Source: Polaromonas sp. (GTDB lineage: Bacteria > Pseudomonadota > Gammaproteobacteria > Burkholderiales > Burkholderiaceae_C). From it: DNA of 64,000 bases. The stretch is taken from contig NZ_JABBPE010000002.1 in the NCBI RefSeq assembly GCF_012927455.1, forward strand, positions 620,001-684,000, in the 5' to 3' direction. The position numbers and the translations under genes were made by a program. The notes beneath the pieces were generated by a model. The model saw nothing but the letters and a program-made list of their open reading frames with translations. It was not told the DNA's origin and did no database searches. Shown one piece after another: positions 27,159 through 35,357 of the stretch (the first letter of the stretch is position 1; every line of letters begins with the position of its first letter).

Positions 27159-27857
27159 GCCGCCCAGTGCCGGGTGTACCGGGTGTGCCGGACCTACCGG
27201 GCCAGCGGGCGTTTGCGTCTTGCCGGCCGCACCGAAGCGGTTTCCCGCCTGCTTGATAGCCCAGAACAGCTCGAGCAGTGCCGGGTTGTTCAGCCGCGGC
27301 TCTCCCATAATAATTAGCCAGTAGCCGGCACCGTCGACCCAGAACGGCACAAACGAACAGCTCGGTTGCAAGAACGGAGCGCCGCCATGAAAGGCCACGC
27401 AACGGGTGGCACCATCCCAGCCACGCCGCGCCTGGCGCGCAGCAAATTCCGAATAGTCGGCGGCGGCAGCGCTCACAATCTCGGCCTGGTCCTGCGCCAT
27501 GCCGGCCCGCCCCAGGCAGAAGCCCCCCTCCGACGCCAGCACCGCGCGGCACTCACCCGACAGCGAAGCGATCACCCTCGGCAAGAAGTCGTCCAGCCGC
27601 GCCTTCGGGCTCTGCACCGGGCGGCGCAAGGGCTGTACCCAGCCGTTGACTACGGCGCTTGAGAAAACGGCCGGTGCCTGCACATGGGCGCTGGTCCAGT
27701 CCACCATGTCCAGCGTCCACTCGCCGGCCAGCAGGGCTTGCAAGGCCAGTTCGGTCTCACCCGGCGTCTTGCAGGCAAACGCGTGCAGGGCGCCCGCCGG
27801 CGTCAGCGCGAACCATTGAGCGGCCGGGCTGCGCGTGCTTTTAGTGTTGTTAGTCAA
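27150..27857 (-). CDS. Hypothetical, possibly roadblock-like C-terminal domain
   Basis: A 235-residue protein, last gene of a four-gene operon. Residues about 105-195 (AVLASEGGFCLGRAGM..., then a Trp-rich strand VPFWVDGAGYWLIIMGEP and an amphipathic helix) have the shape of a roadblock/LC7 domain with the usual order of strand-turn-helix; this is inference from pattern. The C-terminus is Pro/Gly-rich and short. The N-terminal 100 residues match nothing I know. It overlaps the PhnD-like gene by eight bases and shares the leftward operon. Confidence 0.6.
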   Translation of the reverse strand: MTNNTKSTRSPAAQWFALTPAGALHAFACKTPGETELALQALLAGEWTLDMVDWTSAHVQAPAVFSSAVVNGWVQPLRRPVQSPKARLDDFLPRVIASLSGECRAVLASEGGFCLGRAGMAQDQAEIVSAAAADYSEFAARQARRGWDGATRCVAFHGGAPFLQPSCSFVPFWVDGAGYWLIIMGEPRLNNPALLELFWAIKQAGNRFGAAGKTQTPAGPVGPAHPVHPALGGLL

Positions 27858-28599
27858 GCAGCGCGTCCATCAGATCCATCATGACCTCGGCATCTTCCGG
27901 TGTCATGGCCTCGAAACCCTTGGGCAGACCCAGCGCGTCGAGCACTGCGTCGTCCCCCTTCTCGTGACCGATGCCGAGCAGCGCCTCGCGCAAGAAGGGT
28001 AAATTGCTAAGCATCCGAGGATGCGCCAACATGACGTGAGAAATATCACTAATCTGGCTTTCAATCAACACGCGCATCTGGCTGCGCGTGGTCTGCGTCA
28101 GCGAGGCATAGACCTCGGCCAGGAAGAACGCGGCCTGCACCTTGCCGCTGATCGCCAGTCGGGCGGCGGCCTGGAAGCTGTCCACGACGACCCATTCGAT
28201 CATGGGTTCGATCAGGTCGGCCGGCTCCAGCAGACGCAAACCGATCAGCTTGATGTCCTGGTGCTCGGTCAACGCGATACGGTTGCCCGGCTTGATGTCC
28301 TCGACCCTGTGCAGAGCGGATTCAACCTCGGTTGCGATCACCATCTCGTCGAAGCACTGGGCCGGCCGCGCGAACGGGACATAGCCTTGGTCGCGAATCA
28401 TGCGGGTGGCATCAAAGGGGTTGGCATACACCAGGTCGGCTTTGTCCTGCGCCAGCAAGGCGGCCTGCTCGGTCGGGCTGGCCGGCGTCAGCAGGTGCAG
28501 GCGCAGCCCGGATCGGCGCTGCAGCGTCGTGTTGAGCATGTGCCAACCGGCGAAACGCTGCGGCGCGAAGTCGGGGGCGATCAGAAAATTGAGGGTCAT
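27850..28599 (-). CDS. PhnD-like substrate-binding protein without signal peptide
   Basis: A 249-residue protein of the PhnD/SsuA periplasmic-binding type II fold. Visible features: MTLNFLIAPDFAPQRFAGWH, DKADLVYANPFDATRMIRDQGY, RIALTEHQDIKLIGLRLLEPADLI and AARLAISGKVQAAFFLAE, which is the ligand-clamp pattern. It starts straight at the fold with no signal peptide, so it is probably cytoplasmic and acts as a sensor rather than a transporter component; no ABC permease or ATPase is near. A longer open frame upstream to 28890 lies over the PAS gene and is not used. ATGA overlap with the PAS gene. Confidence 0.7.
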   Translation of the reverse strand: MTLNFLIAPDFAPQRFAGWHMLNTTLQRRSGLRLHLLTPASPTEQAALLAQDKADLVYANPFDATRMIRDQGYVPFARPAQCFDEMVIATEVESALHRVEDIKPGNRIALTEHQDIKLIGLRLLEPADLIEPMIEWVVVDSFQAAARLAISGKVQAAFFLAEVYASLTQTTRSQMRVLIESQISDISHVMLAHPRMLSNLPFLREALLGIGHEKGDDAVLDALGLPKGFEAMTPEDAEVMMDLMDALLD

Positions 28600-29102
28600 G
28601 AGGCAGCCTTCTCTTGCTCCAGCCATTGACGGTAAAGCGGGATCAGTACGGCGATGCAGGTACGCGAGGGCTTGCGGCGCACCGAGGTATAGCCGGTGCA
28701 TTGGCCGTTGCGTATATTGGGTACAGTCGTAGCGTAGACCCAATAGTAGGCGCCGTCGCGCCGCAAATTCTTCACGTAGCCATGCCATTTCCGGCCTTGC
28801 GCGACGGTTTCCCACAAATCCTGAAAGACCCGCTTGGGCATGTCGGGATGGCGAAGGATGTGGTGCGAGGCGCCTATCAGTTCCTCGCACGTCCAGCCGC
28901 TGGTTTCGACAAAAGCGTCATTGGCATGCGTGATGAGGCCGGCCAGGTCGGCGCGGGAAACGATCAGGCGCCCGTTCGGAAACGGCACTTCAACATTGGT
29001 AGGGAAGACGGTGCGCGACTGGCCATCTGCGTAGTTCAGGCGCACCGCCACTGCGTCGGCGGACAGAGCCGTCATGTCGGAGAGCGGCATGCTGATCACC
29101 AT
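28596..29102 (-). CDS. Single Aer-type PAS-domain protein
   Basis: A 168-residue protein containing one PAS domain of the aerotaxis-receptor kind: ITHANDAFVETSGW, ILRHPDMPKRVFQDLWETV, GRKWHGYVKNLRRDGAYYWV, GYTSVRRKPSR. In Aer this domain binds FAD and senses redox state. No transducer, HAMP or kinase domain follows, so the protein must signal through partners. Overlaps its neighbours: one base with the roadblock gene and four with the PhnD-like gene, so it is tightly co-translated. Confidence 0.75.
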   Translation of the reverse strand: MVISMPLSDMTALSADAVAVRLNYADGQSRTVFPTNVEVPFPNGRLIVSRADLAGLITHANDAFVETSGWTCEELIGASHHILRHPDMPKRVFQDLWETVAQGRKWHGYVKNLRRDGAYYWVYATTVPNIRNGQCTGYTSVRRKPSRTCIAVLIPLYRQWLEQEKAAS

Positions 29103-29464
29103 CAGAGCAGATGCGACAGCGTTTCGGCTGCGCGCTTGATATCGAGGAAGATCAGACCCAGCTTGGCGTCGGACTTGGCCAGCACCGTCAGCACGGCCTC
29201 GGGGCCGACGGCACTCATGATCACATAACCGCGCTCGCCCTGGATCAGCACGCGCTCCAGCGAACCGCGCGTCAGCTCATGCGCGGCACGGTCGCCCAGC
29301 GACAGCAGGGCTGCGGACATTGCGCCCATGCGGTCCTCGTCCATGCCACGCGGCAGCGCCGAGGCCATCATCAGGCCGTCAATGGAAATCAGCGCCGACG
29401 CCTCGATATCGGCCGTTGAGCCATTCAGTTCTTTCAGCGCCTGCTGAAACTTGTCTGTGCGCAT
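29102..29464 (-). CDS. Roadblock/LC7-domain protein
   Basis: A 120-residue roadblock/LC7 (MglB-like) protein. Motifs: ALISIDGLMMASALP, MSAALLSLGDRAAHEL, ERVLIQGERGYVIMSAVG and LAKSDAKLGLIFLDIKRAA, the standard strand-helix-strand order. Such proteins dimerise and often regulate small Ras-like GTPases; no GTPase gene is in this operon. First gene of the leftward set roadblock, PAS, PhnD-like, hypothetical. Confidence 0.85.
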   Translation of the reverse strand: MRTDKFQQALKELNGSTADIEASALISIDGLMMASALPRGMDEDRMGAMSAALLSLGDRAAHELTRGSLERVLIQGERGYVIMSAVGPEAVLTVLAKSDAKLGLIFLDIKRAAETLSHLL

Positions 29465-29717
29465 CCTCTTCCACTCCTTGACGTCGACCGAAACACCAGC
29501 CGTACATTAGATGGAATTGACGTCTTGTTACCTTTGACATAAATCAAACTTATTAGTAACAAAGTCTGCGGGGGCAGTAGACAACCTATGGCGATGCAAA
29601 ATCGACGCCCACGGGCGCAGTATGCGCACAGACGCGCCTGACGGTTTGAGGTGAAGAGACCTCTGTTGCGCAACCAACCCGCTATGACCAGCCTATGAAA
29701 CTAAAACAGGAGACTCC

Positions 29718-30020
29718 ATGATTCTCGAACTCGCCGACATCCGCATTCAGCCCGGCCAGCAGGACGCTTTTGACGAAGCCATTCAGCGCGCCATCCGCAC
29801 CGTGGTTGGCAAAGCCAAGGGATTTCAGGGCTACAAGGTCAACAAAGGCATCGAAAGCCCCGAGCGCTACCTGCTGCAGATTTTTTGGGAAACGCTGGAA
29901 AACCACACCGTGGACTTTCGCGGCTCTCCAGCGTTTACGGAGTGGCGCGCCATTGTGGGACCGTTTTTTGCCGGCCCGCCCACGGTGGAGCATTTCGAGC
30001 TGCTGGCCAAATCGGACTGA
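29718..30020 (+). CDS. ABM-domain (antibiotic biosynthesis monooxygenase) family protein
   Basis: A 100-residue ferredoxin-like dimeric-alpha-beta protein: MILELADIRIQPGQQDAFDE, GFQGYKVNKGIESPERYLLQ, LENHTVDFRGSPAFTEWRA. Members include quinol monooxygenases and heme-degrading enzymes; without conserved catalytic residues the activity is open. Good ribosome site (CAGGAGACT). It precedes the MarR gene tail-to-tail, so it may belong to the aromatic region, but there is no proof. Confidence 0.8.
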   Translation: MILELADIRIQPGQQDAFDEAIQRAIRTVVGKAKGFQGYKVNKGIESPERYLLQIFWETLENHTVDFRGSPAFTEWRAIVGPFFAGPPTVEHFELLAKSD

Positions 30021-30052
30021 GTTGAACCTTTCGGTGGTGCAGCACCGGCTTA

Positions 30053-30493
30053 TTAACTGTCCGCTTCGTGCCCGGCAATCAGCTTGCCAAGCAGCAAGCC
30101 AAATTGGGCTCGTTCGTCTTCGTCGAGCGGGCCGACGATACGTTGCTGGGCACGGCTCACCGCGCGCTGCATTTGTAAGGCGATCTGCTCGCCTTGCGGA
30201 GCGATCCAGAGAAGTTTGCGGCGTTTGTCAGCCGGATCAGCCACCCGCTTCACCCATTCCTTGGCTTCGAGCCGGCCAATCACCGAGCCAAGTGTTGCCG
30301 GATCAAACACAACCCGCCCCGCCAACGTGATCTGATCCTCGCCGGGGCGGTCTATCAGCGCATTCAGAATGGCAAACTGCACCGGCGTCGCATCAAAAGC
30401 GGCGGTCTCTTCCATGAAGATGGCCACCGCCAGCTGATGCGCCCGCCGAATCAAATGCCCGGGCGCTGCGGTGAAGTTAAAGCTTTTTGTCAT
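30053..30493 (-). CDS. MarR-family regulator of the gentisate cluster
   Basis: A 146-residue winged-helix repressor. Recognition region TLAGRVVFDPATLGSVIGRLEAKEWVKRV followed by the basic wing ADPADKRRKLLW; dimer helices at both ends. I use the ATG at 30493; a TTG seven codons upstream is also possible. It is divergent from the 3-hydroxybenzoate hydroxylase gene and the spacer carries a palindrome, so autoregulated repression of the aromatic operon, relieved by an aromatic acid, is the likely role. Confidence 0.87.
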   Translation of the reverse strand: MTKSFNFTAAPGHLIRRAHQLAVAIFMEETAAFDATPVQFAILNALIDRPGEDQITLAGRVVFDPATLGSVIGRLEAKEWVKRVADPADKRRKLLWIAPQGEQIALQMQRAVSRAQQRIVGPLDEDERAQFGLLLGKLIAGHEADS

Positions 30494-30542
30494 GGTTTCA
30501 AGTTTAAATCTCAAGGGTAATCACCCAGACAACCCACCGTCA

Positions 30543-30560
30543 TAGTAAGCATACTTATTA
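30543..30560. promoter_or_regulatory. Candidate MarR operator
   Basis: TAGTAAGCATACTTATTA, an imperfect palindrome centred on TAAG-CATA-CTTA, in the 95-bp divergent spacer. Size and AT-rich arms fit MarR-type operators. Confidence 0.5.
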
Positions 30561-30588
30561 TTAATCCAGCCCGCTACAGGCATCCAAC

Positions 30589-31782
30589 ATGGCACAAACA
30601 ACTTCCTTCATTATTTCGGGCGGCGGCATTGGCGGCCTGGCAGCCGCGCTGGTGCTGGCGCAGGATGGCCATGCGGTGAGCGTGCTGGAACAGGCTGACG
30701 CCTTCAGCGAAATTGGCGCCGGCATCCAGCTCGGCCCCAATACCTTTCGGATGTTCGACTACATGGGCCTGACGGAAGCCGTCAACCGGGTGGCATTTTT
30801 CCCGCCCGGGCTGGGCATGAACGACGTGCGCACCGGCGAAAAAATCGTGCGCGTCAAGCTTGGCGACCTGGCCCGCGCTACTTACGGCTTTCCTTATGGT
30901 GTGATTTACCGAGCCGACCTGCACCAGCTGCTGCTGCAGGCCTGTCAGACGCGGCCCGGCATCACCCTGCGCACGCTGGCCAAGGTCGAATCCTTTGAGC
31001 AATCGGCCGACGGCGTGCGCGTGCAGCTGGCCGGTGGCGAAAGCGTGCAGGGCAGCGCCTTGATTGGCGCCGACGGCCTGTGGAGCAAGATCCGTGAAGT
31101 GATCGTGGGCGACGGCAAACCCCGCGTGTCGGGCCAGGTGGCCTATCGCGCGGTGCTCAGGCGCGAACAGGTTCCGGCCCACTTGTGGAATGACGACGTG
31201 ACCCTGTGGGGCGGCGAAAAAACCCATCTGGTGCATTACCCGCTGCGCCGCGGGGAGCTGTTCAACCTGGTGGCGGTGTTTCACAGCGATAAATACGACG
31301 AAGGCTGGAACACCTTCGGCGACAGCGCCGAGCTGACTGAGCGTTTCGCCCAGGCCTGCCCGCAGGTCAGGGAATTGCTGGACAAGATCGACACCTGGAA
31401 GATGTGGCTGCTGGGCGACCGCGAACCGGTGAAAAACTGGACCGACCGGCGCGTGACGCTGCTGGGCGACGCCGCCCACCCCATGCTGCAGTACCTGGCC
31501 CAGGGTGCCGGCCAGGCGATTGAAGACGCCGTGGTGCTGCGCGAAGCCTTGCGCTTCACGCGTGGCGACGTGCCGCGTGCCTTTCAGAAGTACCAGCAGG
31601 CCCGGTATTTGCGCACTGGCCGGGTGCAGCTGACGGCGCGTTTTTACGGCGACATTTACCACGCGGCGGGGGTTCAGCGCGAGCTGCGCAACCAGTTGTT
31701 CCAGAGCGGAACCGAAAGCGCCGGCTTTGCCGGACTGAAGTGGATGTATGACGGAATCGAGCCATCAAAGCTGTTCCAATGA
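30589..31782 (+). CDS. nagX: 3-hydroxybenzoate 6-hydroxylase (FAD monooxygenase)
   Basis: A 397-residue class A flavoprotein hydroxylase. FAD loop GGGIGGLAAALVLAQDGHAV, the second motif IGADGLWSKIR, and TLLGDAAHPMLQYLAQGAGQ. It most likely converts 3-hydroxybenzoate to gentisate with NADH and O2, because gentisate 1,2-dioxygenase and fumarylpyruvate hydrolase genes follow in the same direction. Salicylate-type hydroxylases are close relatives, so substrate rests on context. First gene of the rightward aromatic operon. Confidence 0.85.
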   Translation: MAQTTSFIISGGGIGGLAAALVLAQDGHAVSVLEQADAFSEIGAGIQLGPNTFRMFDYMGLTEAVNRVAFFPPGLGMNDVRTGEKIVRVKLGDLARATYGFPYGVIYRADLHQLLLQACQTRPGITLRTLAKVESFEQSADGVRVQLAGGESVQGSALIGADGLWSKIREVIVGDGKPRVSGQVAYRAVLRREQVPAHLWNDDVTLWGGEKTHLVHYPLRRGELFNLVAVFHSDKYDEGWNTFGDSAELTERFAQACPQVRELLDKIDTWKMWLLGDREPVKNWTDRRVTLLGDAAHPMLQYLAQGAGQAIEDAVVLREALRFTRGDVPRAFQKYQQARYLRTGRVQLTARFYGDIYHAAGVQRELRNQLFQSGTESAGFAGLKWMYDGIEPSKLFQ

Positions 31783-31807
31783 AGAATTCAAGGCCTTCGG
31801 AGAACCC

Positions 31808-32824
31808 ATGAGACTGCTTGCCGCGTACTTCGCGTACATCGCGTATTTGCGCGCTACATTTTTGATAGCTGCTTGCGCCCTACCCATATGGGCTACAGCC
31901 CAAAATGACATGCAAAATGGCAAAACCGGGGCAGTCTGGCCGACGCGCGCCGTGCGCATCCTGGTGGGTTTCCCCGGTGGCTCGACACCCGACATGGCGG
32001 CACGCACCCTGGCCGAGCCGCTGGCCAAAGCGCTAGGCCAGCCGGTCATCATTGAAAACCGGCCAGGCGCGTCCGGCAACATTGCCGCTGACCAGGTTGC
32101 CAAGGCCAATGACGGCCACACGCTGGGCGTCGTCATCAATGGCAACCTGACTTCGGCCAAGCTGCTTTTCCCCAAGCTGCCTTACGACCCGGCCAAAGAC
32201 TTCGCCCCGATCTCGCTGCTGGCCACCGCGCCGCTGCTGCTGGTGGCGCCCGCCAGCCAGCCGGGCGGCGCCGCATTCTTCGCGGCCGCGCGGCGCGGTG
32301 GCAGTCAATGGAACTACGGCTCGGTCGGCAATGGCTCGGTGGCGCATCTGGGCATGGAGCTGCTGAAAAGCCGCGCCCCGGGCGTGGCGCCGCTGCATGT
32401 GCCCTATCCGGGCAACCCGCAGGTCGTCACCGCCATGCTGGGTGGGCAGATCCAGATGGCGCTGATGCCACCGGGCGTGGCGATGCCGCATGTGCGCTCG
32501 GGCAAGCTGCGCGCGATTGGCCTGGCCGGTGGCCGCAGTGCGCTGGTGCCGGATGTGCCGCCGCTGGCCGACGCCGGTCTGCGCAACGTTAACCTGGAAG
32601 TGTGGACGGCGCTGGTCGGCCCGGTCAGCCTGTCCAAGGCTGCCCAGACGCGGCTGGCCCAAGAAGTACCGCGCATCCTGCGTGAGGCGGACACCCGGCA
32701 AAAACTGTTCGACCAGGGTTGGCAGGCGGTGGGCAGCTCGCCCGAAGGCTTGAAGCGTCGCATCCAGGACGAAGCCGCGATGCTGGGCAGCATCATCCAG
32801 ACGCGCGGCATCAAAATTGAATAA
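31808..32824 (+). CDS. Orphan TctC/Bug-family solute-binding protein
   Basis: A 338-residue tripartite tricarboxylate transporter receptor (Bug family): WPTRAVRILVGFPGGSTPDM, VIIENRPGASGNIAADQVAK, DFAPISLLATAPLLLV, LHVPYPGNPQVVTAMLGGQIQ. No TctA/TctB membrane partners nearby. I choose the ATG at 31808 (CGGAGAACCC before it). The signal peptide is odd: residues 16-37, including the core TFLIAACALPIW and cleavage region ATAQ, come from a dispersed repeat copy. It may bind an aromatic acid for this catabolic cluster. Confidence 0.85.
   Translation: MRLLAAYFAYIAYLRATFLIAACALPIWATAQNDMQNGKTGAVWPTRAVRILVGFPGGSTPDMAARTLAEPLAKALGQPVIIENRPGASGNIAADQVAKANDGHTLGVVINGNLTSAKLLFPKLPYDPAKDFAPISLLATAPLLLVAPASQPGGAAFFAAARRGGSQWNYGSVGNGSVAHLGMELLKSRAPGVAPLHVPYPGNPQVVTAMLGGQIQMALMPPGVAMPHVRSGKLRAIGLAGGRSALVPDVPPLADAGLRNVNLEVWTALVGPVSLSKAAQTRLAQEVPRILREADTRQKLFDQGWQAVGSSPEGLKRRIQDEAAMLGSIIQTRGIKIE
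31855..31918. repeat. Dispersed GCCC-N9-GGGC repeat, copy 5 (signal peptide of TctC)
   Basis: TTTTTGATAGCTGCTTGCGCCC, TACCCATAT, GGGCTACAGCCC, then AAAATGACATGCAAAA. Here the repeat is in the sense orientation and encodes a hydrophobic stretch. A 9-bp near-repeat (GCGTACTTC, GCGTACATC, GCGTATTTG) lies just upstream. Confidence 0.85.
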
Positions 32825-32870
32825 TCCAAATAATCGCTGAAAAACCGGATAAGTAGCCGCTCACGCAGCC

Positions 32871-34238
32871 ATGTCATTCATCACCGAACCCGCCCGCAGC
32901 CTGCCCGTTTACGGCGAGTTCGACGTGGTCGTGCTCGGTGGCGGGCCGGCCGGCCTGGCCGCCAGCGTGAGTGCGGCGCGCCGCGGCGCACGCACCTTGC
33001 TGGTCGAGCGCTACGGTTTTCTGGGCGGCATGGGCACGGCCGGTGGCGTCACCAACTTTGCCGGCCTGTATGGCAAAAAAAATGGCGAGATGCGGCAGGT
33101 CGTGCATGGCGTGGTCGACGAGCTGCTGCAACGCATCGCTGCGCTAGGCGGGCTGAATGAGCCGCAGGACGGCATGCAGGGCCGCATCCGCGTGCGCTCC
33201 TACGATGTCTCGGCCTACAAATGCGCGGCCGACCAGCTGCTGCTGGCCGCCGGGGTGCAGTTGCTGTTTCACGCCTGGGCCGGCGCCGTCGTCATGCAGG
33301 GCCGCCACATCAGCGCGCTGCTGGTGGAAACCAAATCGGGCCGTCAGGCGATTCGCGCCCAGCGCTTCATCGACTGCTCGGGCGATGCGGACCTGGCGCA
33401 TTTCGCCGGCGTGCCGTTTGAGCTGGGCGACGGCCAGGGCAGCGCGCTGTTTCCCTCGACCATGTTCCGCGTCGGCCATGTCGATGGCGCGCGCGCGCTG
33501 GCGGCGGTCGGTGAGTTCAAGGCCATCAACGCCCTGATGGCGCAAAGCCAGGCGAGCCAGCCCGGCCGCTACCAATTTCCCCGTGAAGGCGCGATTCTCA
33601 GGCCCCAGAAAAACCCCAGCGAATGGCGCGCCAATGTCACGCAGATACGCAACGCGGCCGGCAGCGCCATGGACGCCACCGACGCACGCCAGCTAAGCGA
33701 GGGCGAGTTGGAAGGGCGGCGCCAGATCACCGAATACTTCCGTTTTTTGCGCGCTGAAGTACCGGGCTTTGAGCAGTCGGCCATCGTCGACATTGCGGCG
33801 CAGGTCGGCATCCGCGAAACCCGGCGTATTCAGGGTGCCTATGCGCTGAGCGGCGAAGACATCCTGTCGTCGGCGCGCTTCGATGACGCCATCGGCATCA
33901 ACGCCTGGCCGATGGAGCTGCATGCCGAGGGCCGGGTCGATTGGCAATTTCCGCGCACTATCGACGCGGCGCAAGGACGCGCCTTCAACGACTTGCCCTG
34001 GCGCATGCTGCTGCCTACCGGCGTCAACAACCTGCTGGTGGCCGGGCGTTGCGCCTCGATGACGCACGAAGGCCAGTCCGCCGCGCGGGCCAGCGGCGCC
34101 TGCTTTGTGATGGGCCAGGCGGCGGGCACGGCGGCGGCGCAGTTGCCAGCCGGTCAAAGCTTTAGTGAGACCGACGTGCCGCAGCTGAAACAGCAGCTGT
34201 TGCAGGACGGCGTGTATTTCGACGATGGCGATGCGTGA
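32871..34238 (+). CDS. FAD-dependent oxidoreductase (FAD_oxidored family)
   Basis: A 455-residue flavoprotein. N-terminal FAD loop VVLGGGPAGLAASVSAARRG, then YGFLGGMGTAGGVTNF; middle IDCSGDADLAHFAGVPFE; C-terminal NLLVAGRCASMTHEGQSAARA. This family often oxidises or dehydrogenates small substrates but is poorly assigned. Sits in the gentisate operon between TctC and the dioxygenase; no step of the known 3-hydroxybenzoate route needs it, so it may process a related substrate. Confidence 0.8.
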   Translation: MSFITEPARSLPVYGEFDVVVLGGGPAGLAASVSAARRGARTLLVERYGFLGGMGTAGGVTNFAGLYGKKNGEMRQVVHGVVDELLQRIAALGGLNEPQDGMQGRIRVRSYDVSAYKCAADQLLLAAGVQLLFHAWAGAVVMQGRHISALLVETKSGRQAIRAQRFIDCSGDADLAHFAGVPFELGDGQGSALFPSTMFRVGHVDGARALAAVGEFKAINALMAQSQASQPGRYQFPREGAILRPQKNPSEWRANVTQIRNAAGSAMDATDARQLSEGELEGRRQITEYFRFLRAEVPGFEQSAIVDIAAQVGIRETRRIQGAYALSGEDILSSARFDDAIGINAWPMELHAEGRVDWQFPRTIDAAQGRAFNDLPWRMLLPTGVNNLLVAGRCASMTHEGQSAARASGACFVMGQAAGTAAAQLPAGQSFSETDVPQLKQQLLQDGVYFDDGDA

Positions 34239-34283
34239 CGCGCCGTTCGAGCAGCAAACCATCAATAAAAACTGGACCTCACC

Positions 34284-35357
34284 ATGGACATGACAGATCC
34301 TGCCAGCCTTGCCACGGAGCGCAAGGCGTTTTACGAAGCCATTGCCTCTTACAGCATGACGCCGCTATGGGAGGTGCTGCACGCGCTGGTGCCGCCCTCG
34401 CCCGCCACGCCCTGCCAGCCGGCGCTCTGGAAATACGCCGACGTGCGGCCTTACCTGATGCGCGCGGGCCAGCTCATCACGGCCGAAGAAGCCGTGCGGC
34501 GGGTGCTGATTCTGGAAAATCCCGCCTTGCGCGGACAGTCGTGCATCACCCAATCGCTGTATGCCGGCCTGCAACTGATACTGCCCGGCGAGGTGGCGCC
34601 CAGTCACCGACATACGCAAAGCGCACTGCGCTTTGTGGTGGAAGGCAACGGGGCATACACCGCGGTAGACGGTGAACGCACGCACATGGCGCCGGGCGAC
34701 TTCATCATCACCCCGAGCTGGACCTGGCACGACCATGGCCACCAAGGCGCTGTTGAAGCCGATGCGCCCGTGGTCTGGCTCGATGGTCTGGACATTCCCA
34801 TGCTGCGCTTCTTCGATGCCGGTTTTGCGGAAAACGGCACTGCCAAACAGCAGGTCGTGACCAAAGCTGAAGGCCTGAGCCGCCACCGCTACGGCGCCAA
34901 CATGCTGCCGGTGCGCTATGACGCGCCTTTCGGCCAGACCTCCCCGATCTTCAGCTACCCCTACGAACGCACGCGCGAGGCCCTGTTTGAGCTGGAAACA
35001 CATGCCGAAATCGATGCCTGGGACGGCGCCAAGCTGCGTTATGTGAACCCGGCCAGCGGCGGCTCACCGATGCCGACCATGGCCACCTTCATGCAGCGGC
35101 TGCCAGCGGGCTTTGCCGGCAAACCCTATCGCCAGACCGATGGTGCGGTGTTCAGCGTGGTCGAGGGCTCAGGCAGCGTGACCCTAAGCCGCAATGATCA
35201 GCTTTGGACCTTTGAATTCGGCCCGCGCGACCACTTTGTGATTCCATCGTGGCACACTGCGCAACTGCATTCGATGCAAGGTTGTGTGCTGTTCAGTTTT
35301 TCAGATCGCCCGGTGCATCAGGCCTTGGGCATACATAAAGAGGATAGGCTGCCATGA
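34284..35357 (+). CDS. nagI: Gentisate 1,2-dioxygenase
   Basis: A 357-residue bicupin Fe(II) ring-cleavage enzyme converting gentisate to maleylpyruvate. First cupin metal motif SHRHTQSALRFVVEG with H and the later W-H-D-H-G-H; second cupin near YRQTDGAVFSVVEGSG and IPSWHTAQLHSM. Length and the N-terminal helix (FYEAIASYSMTPLWEVLHAL) fit the family. Ends in an ATGA overlap with the hydrolase gene. Confidence 0.92.
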   Translation: MDMTDPASLATERKAFYEAIASYSMTPLWEVLHALVPPSPATPCQPALWKYADVRPYLMRAGQLITAEEAVRRVLILENPALRGQSCITQSLYAGLQLILPGEVAPSHRHTQSALRFVVEGNGAYTAVDGERTHMAPGDFIITPSWTWHDHGHQGAVEADAPVVWLDGLDIPMLRFFDAGFAENGTAKQQVVTKAEGLSRHRYGANMLPVRYDAPFGQTSPIFSYPYERTREALFELETHAEIDAWDGAKLRYVNPASGGSPMPTMATFMQRLPAGFAGKPYRQTDGAVFSVVEGSGSVTLSRNDQLWTFEFGPRDHFVIPSWHTAQLHSMQGCVLFSFSDRPVHQALGIHKEDRLP

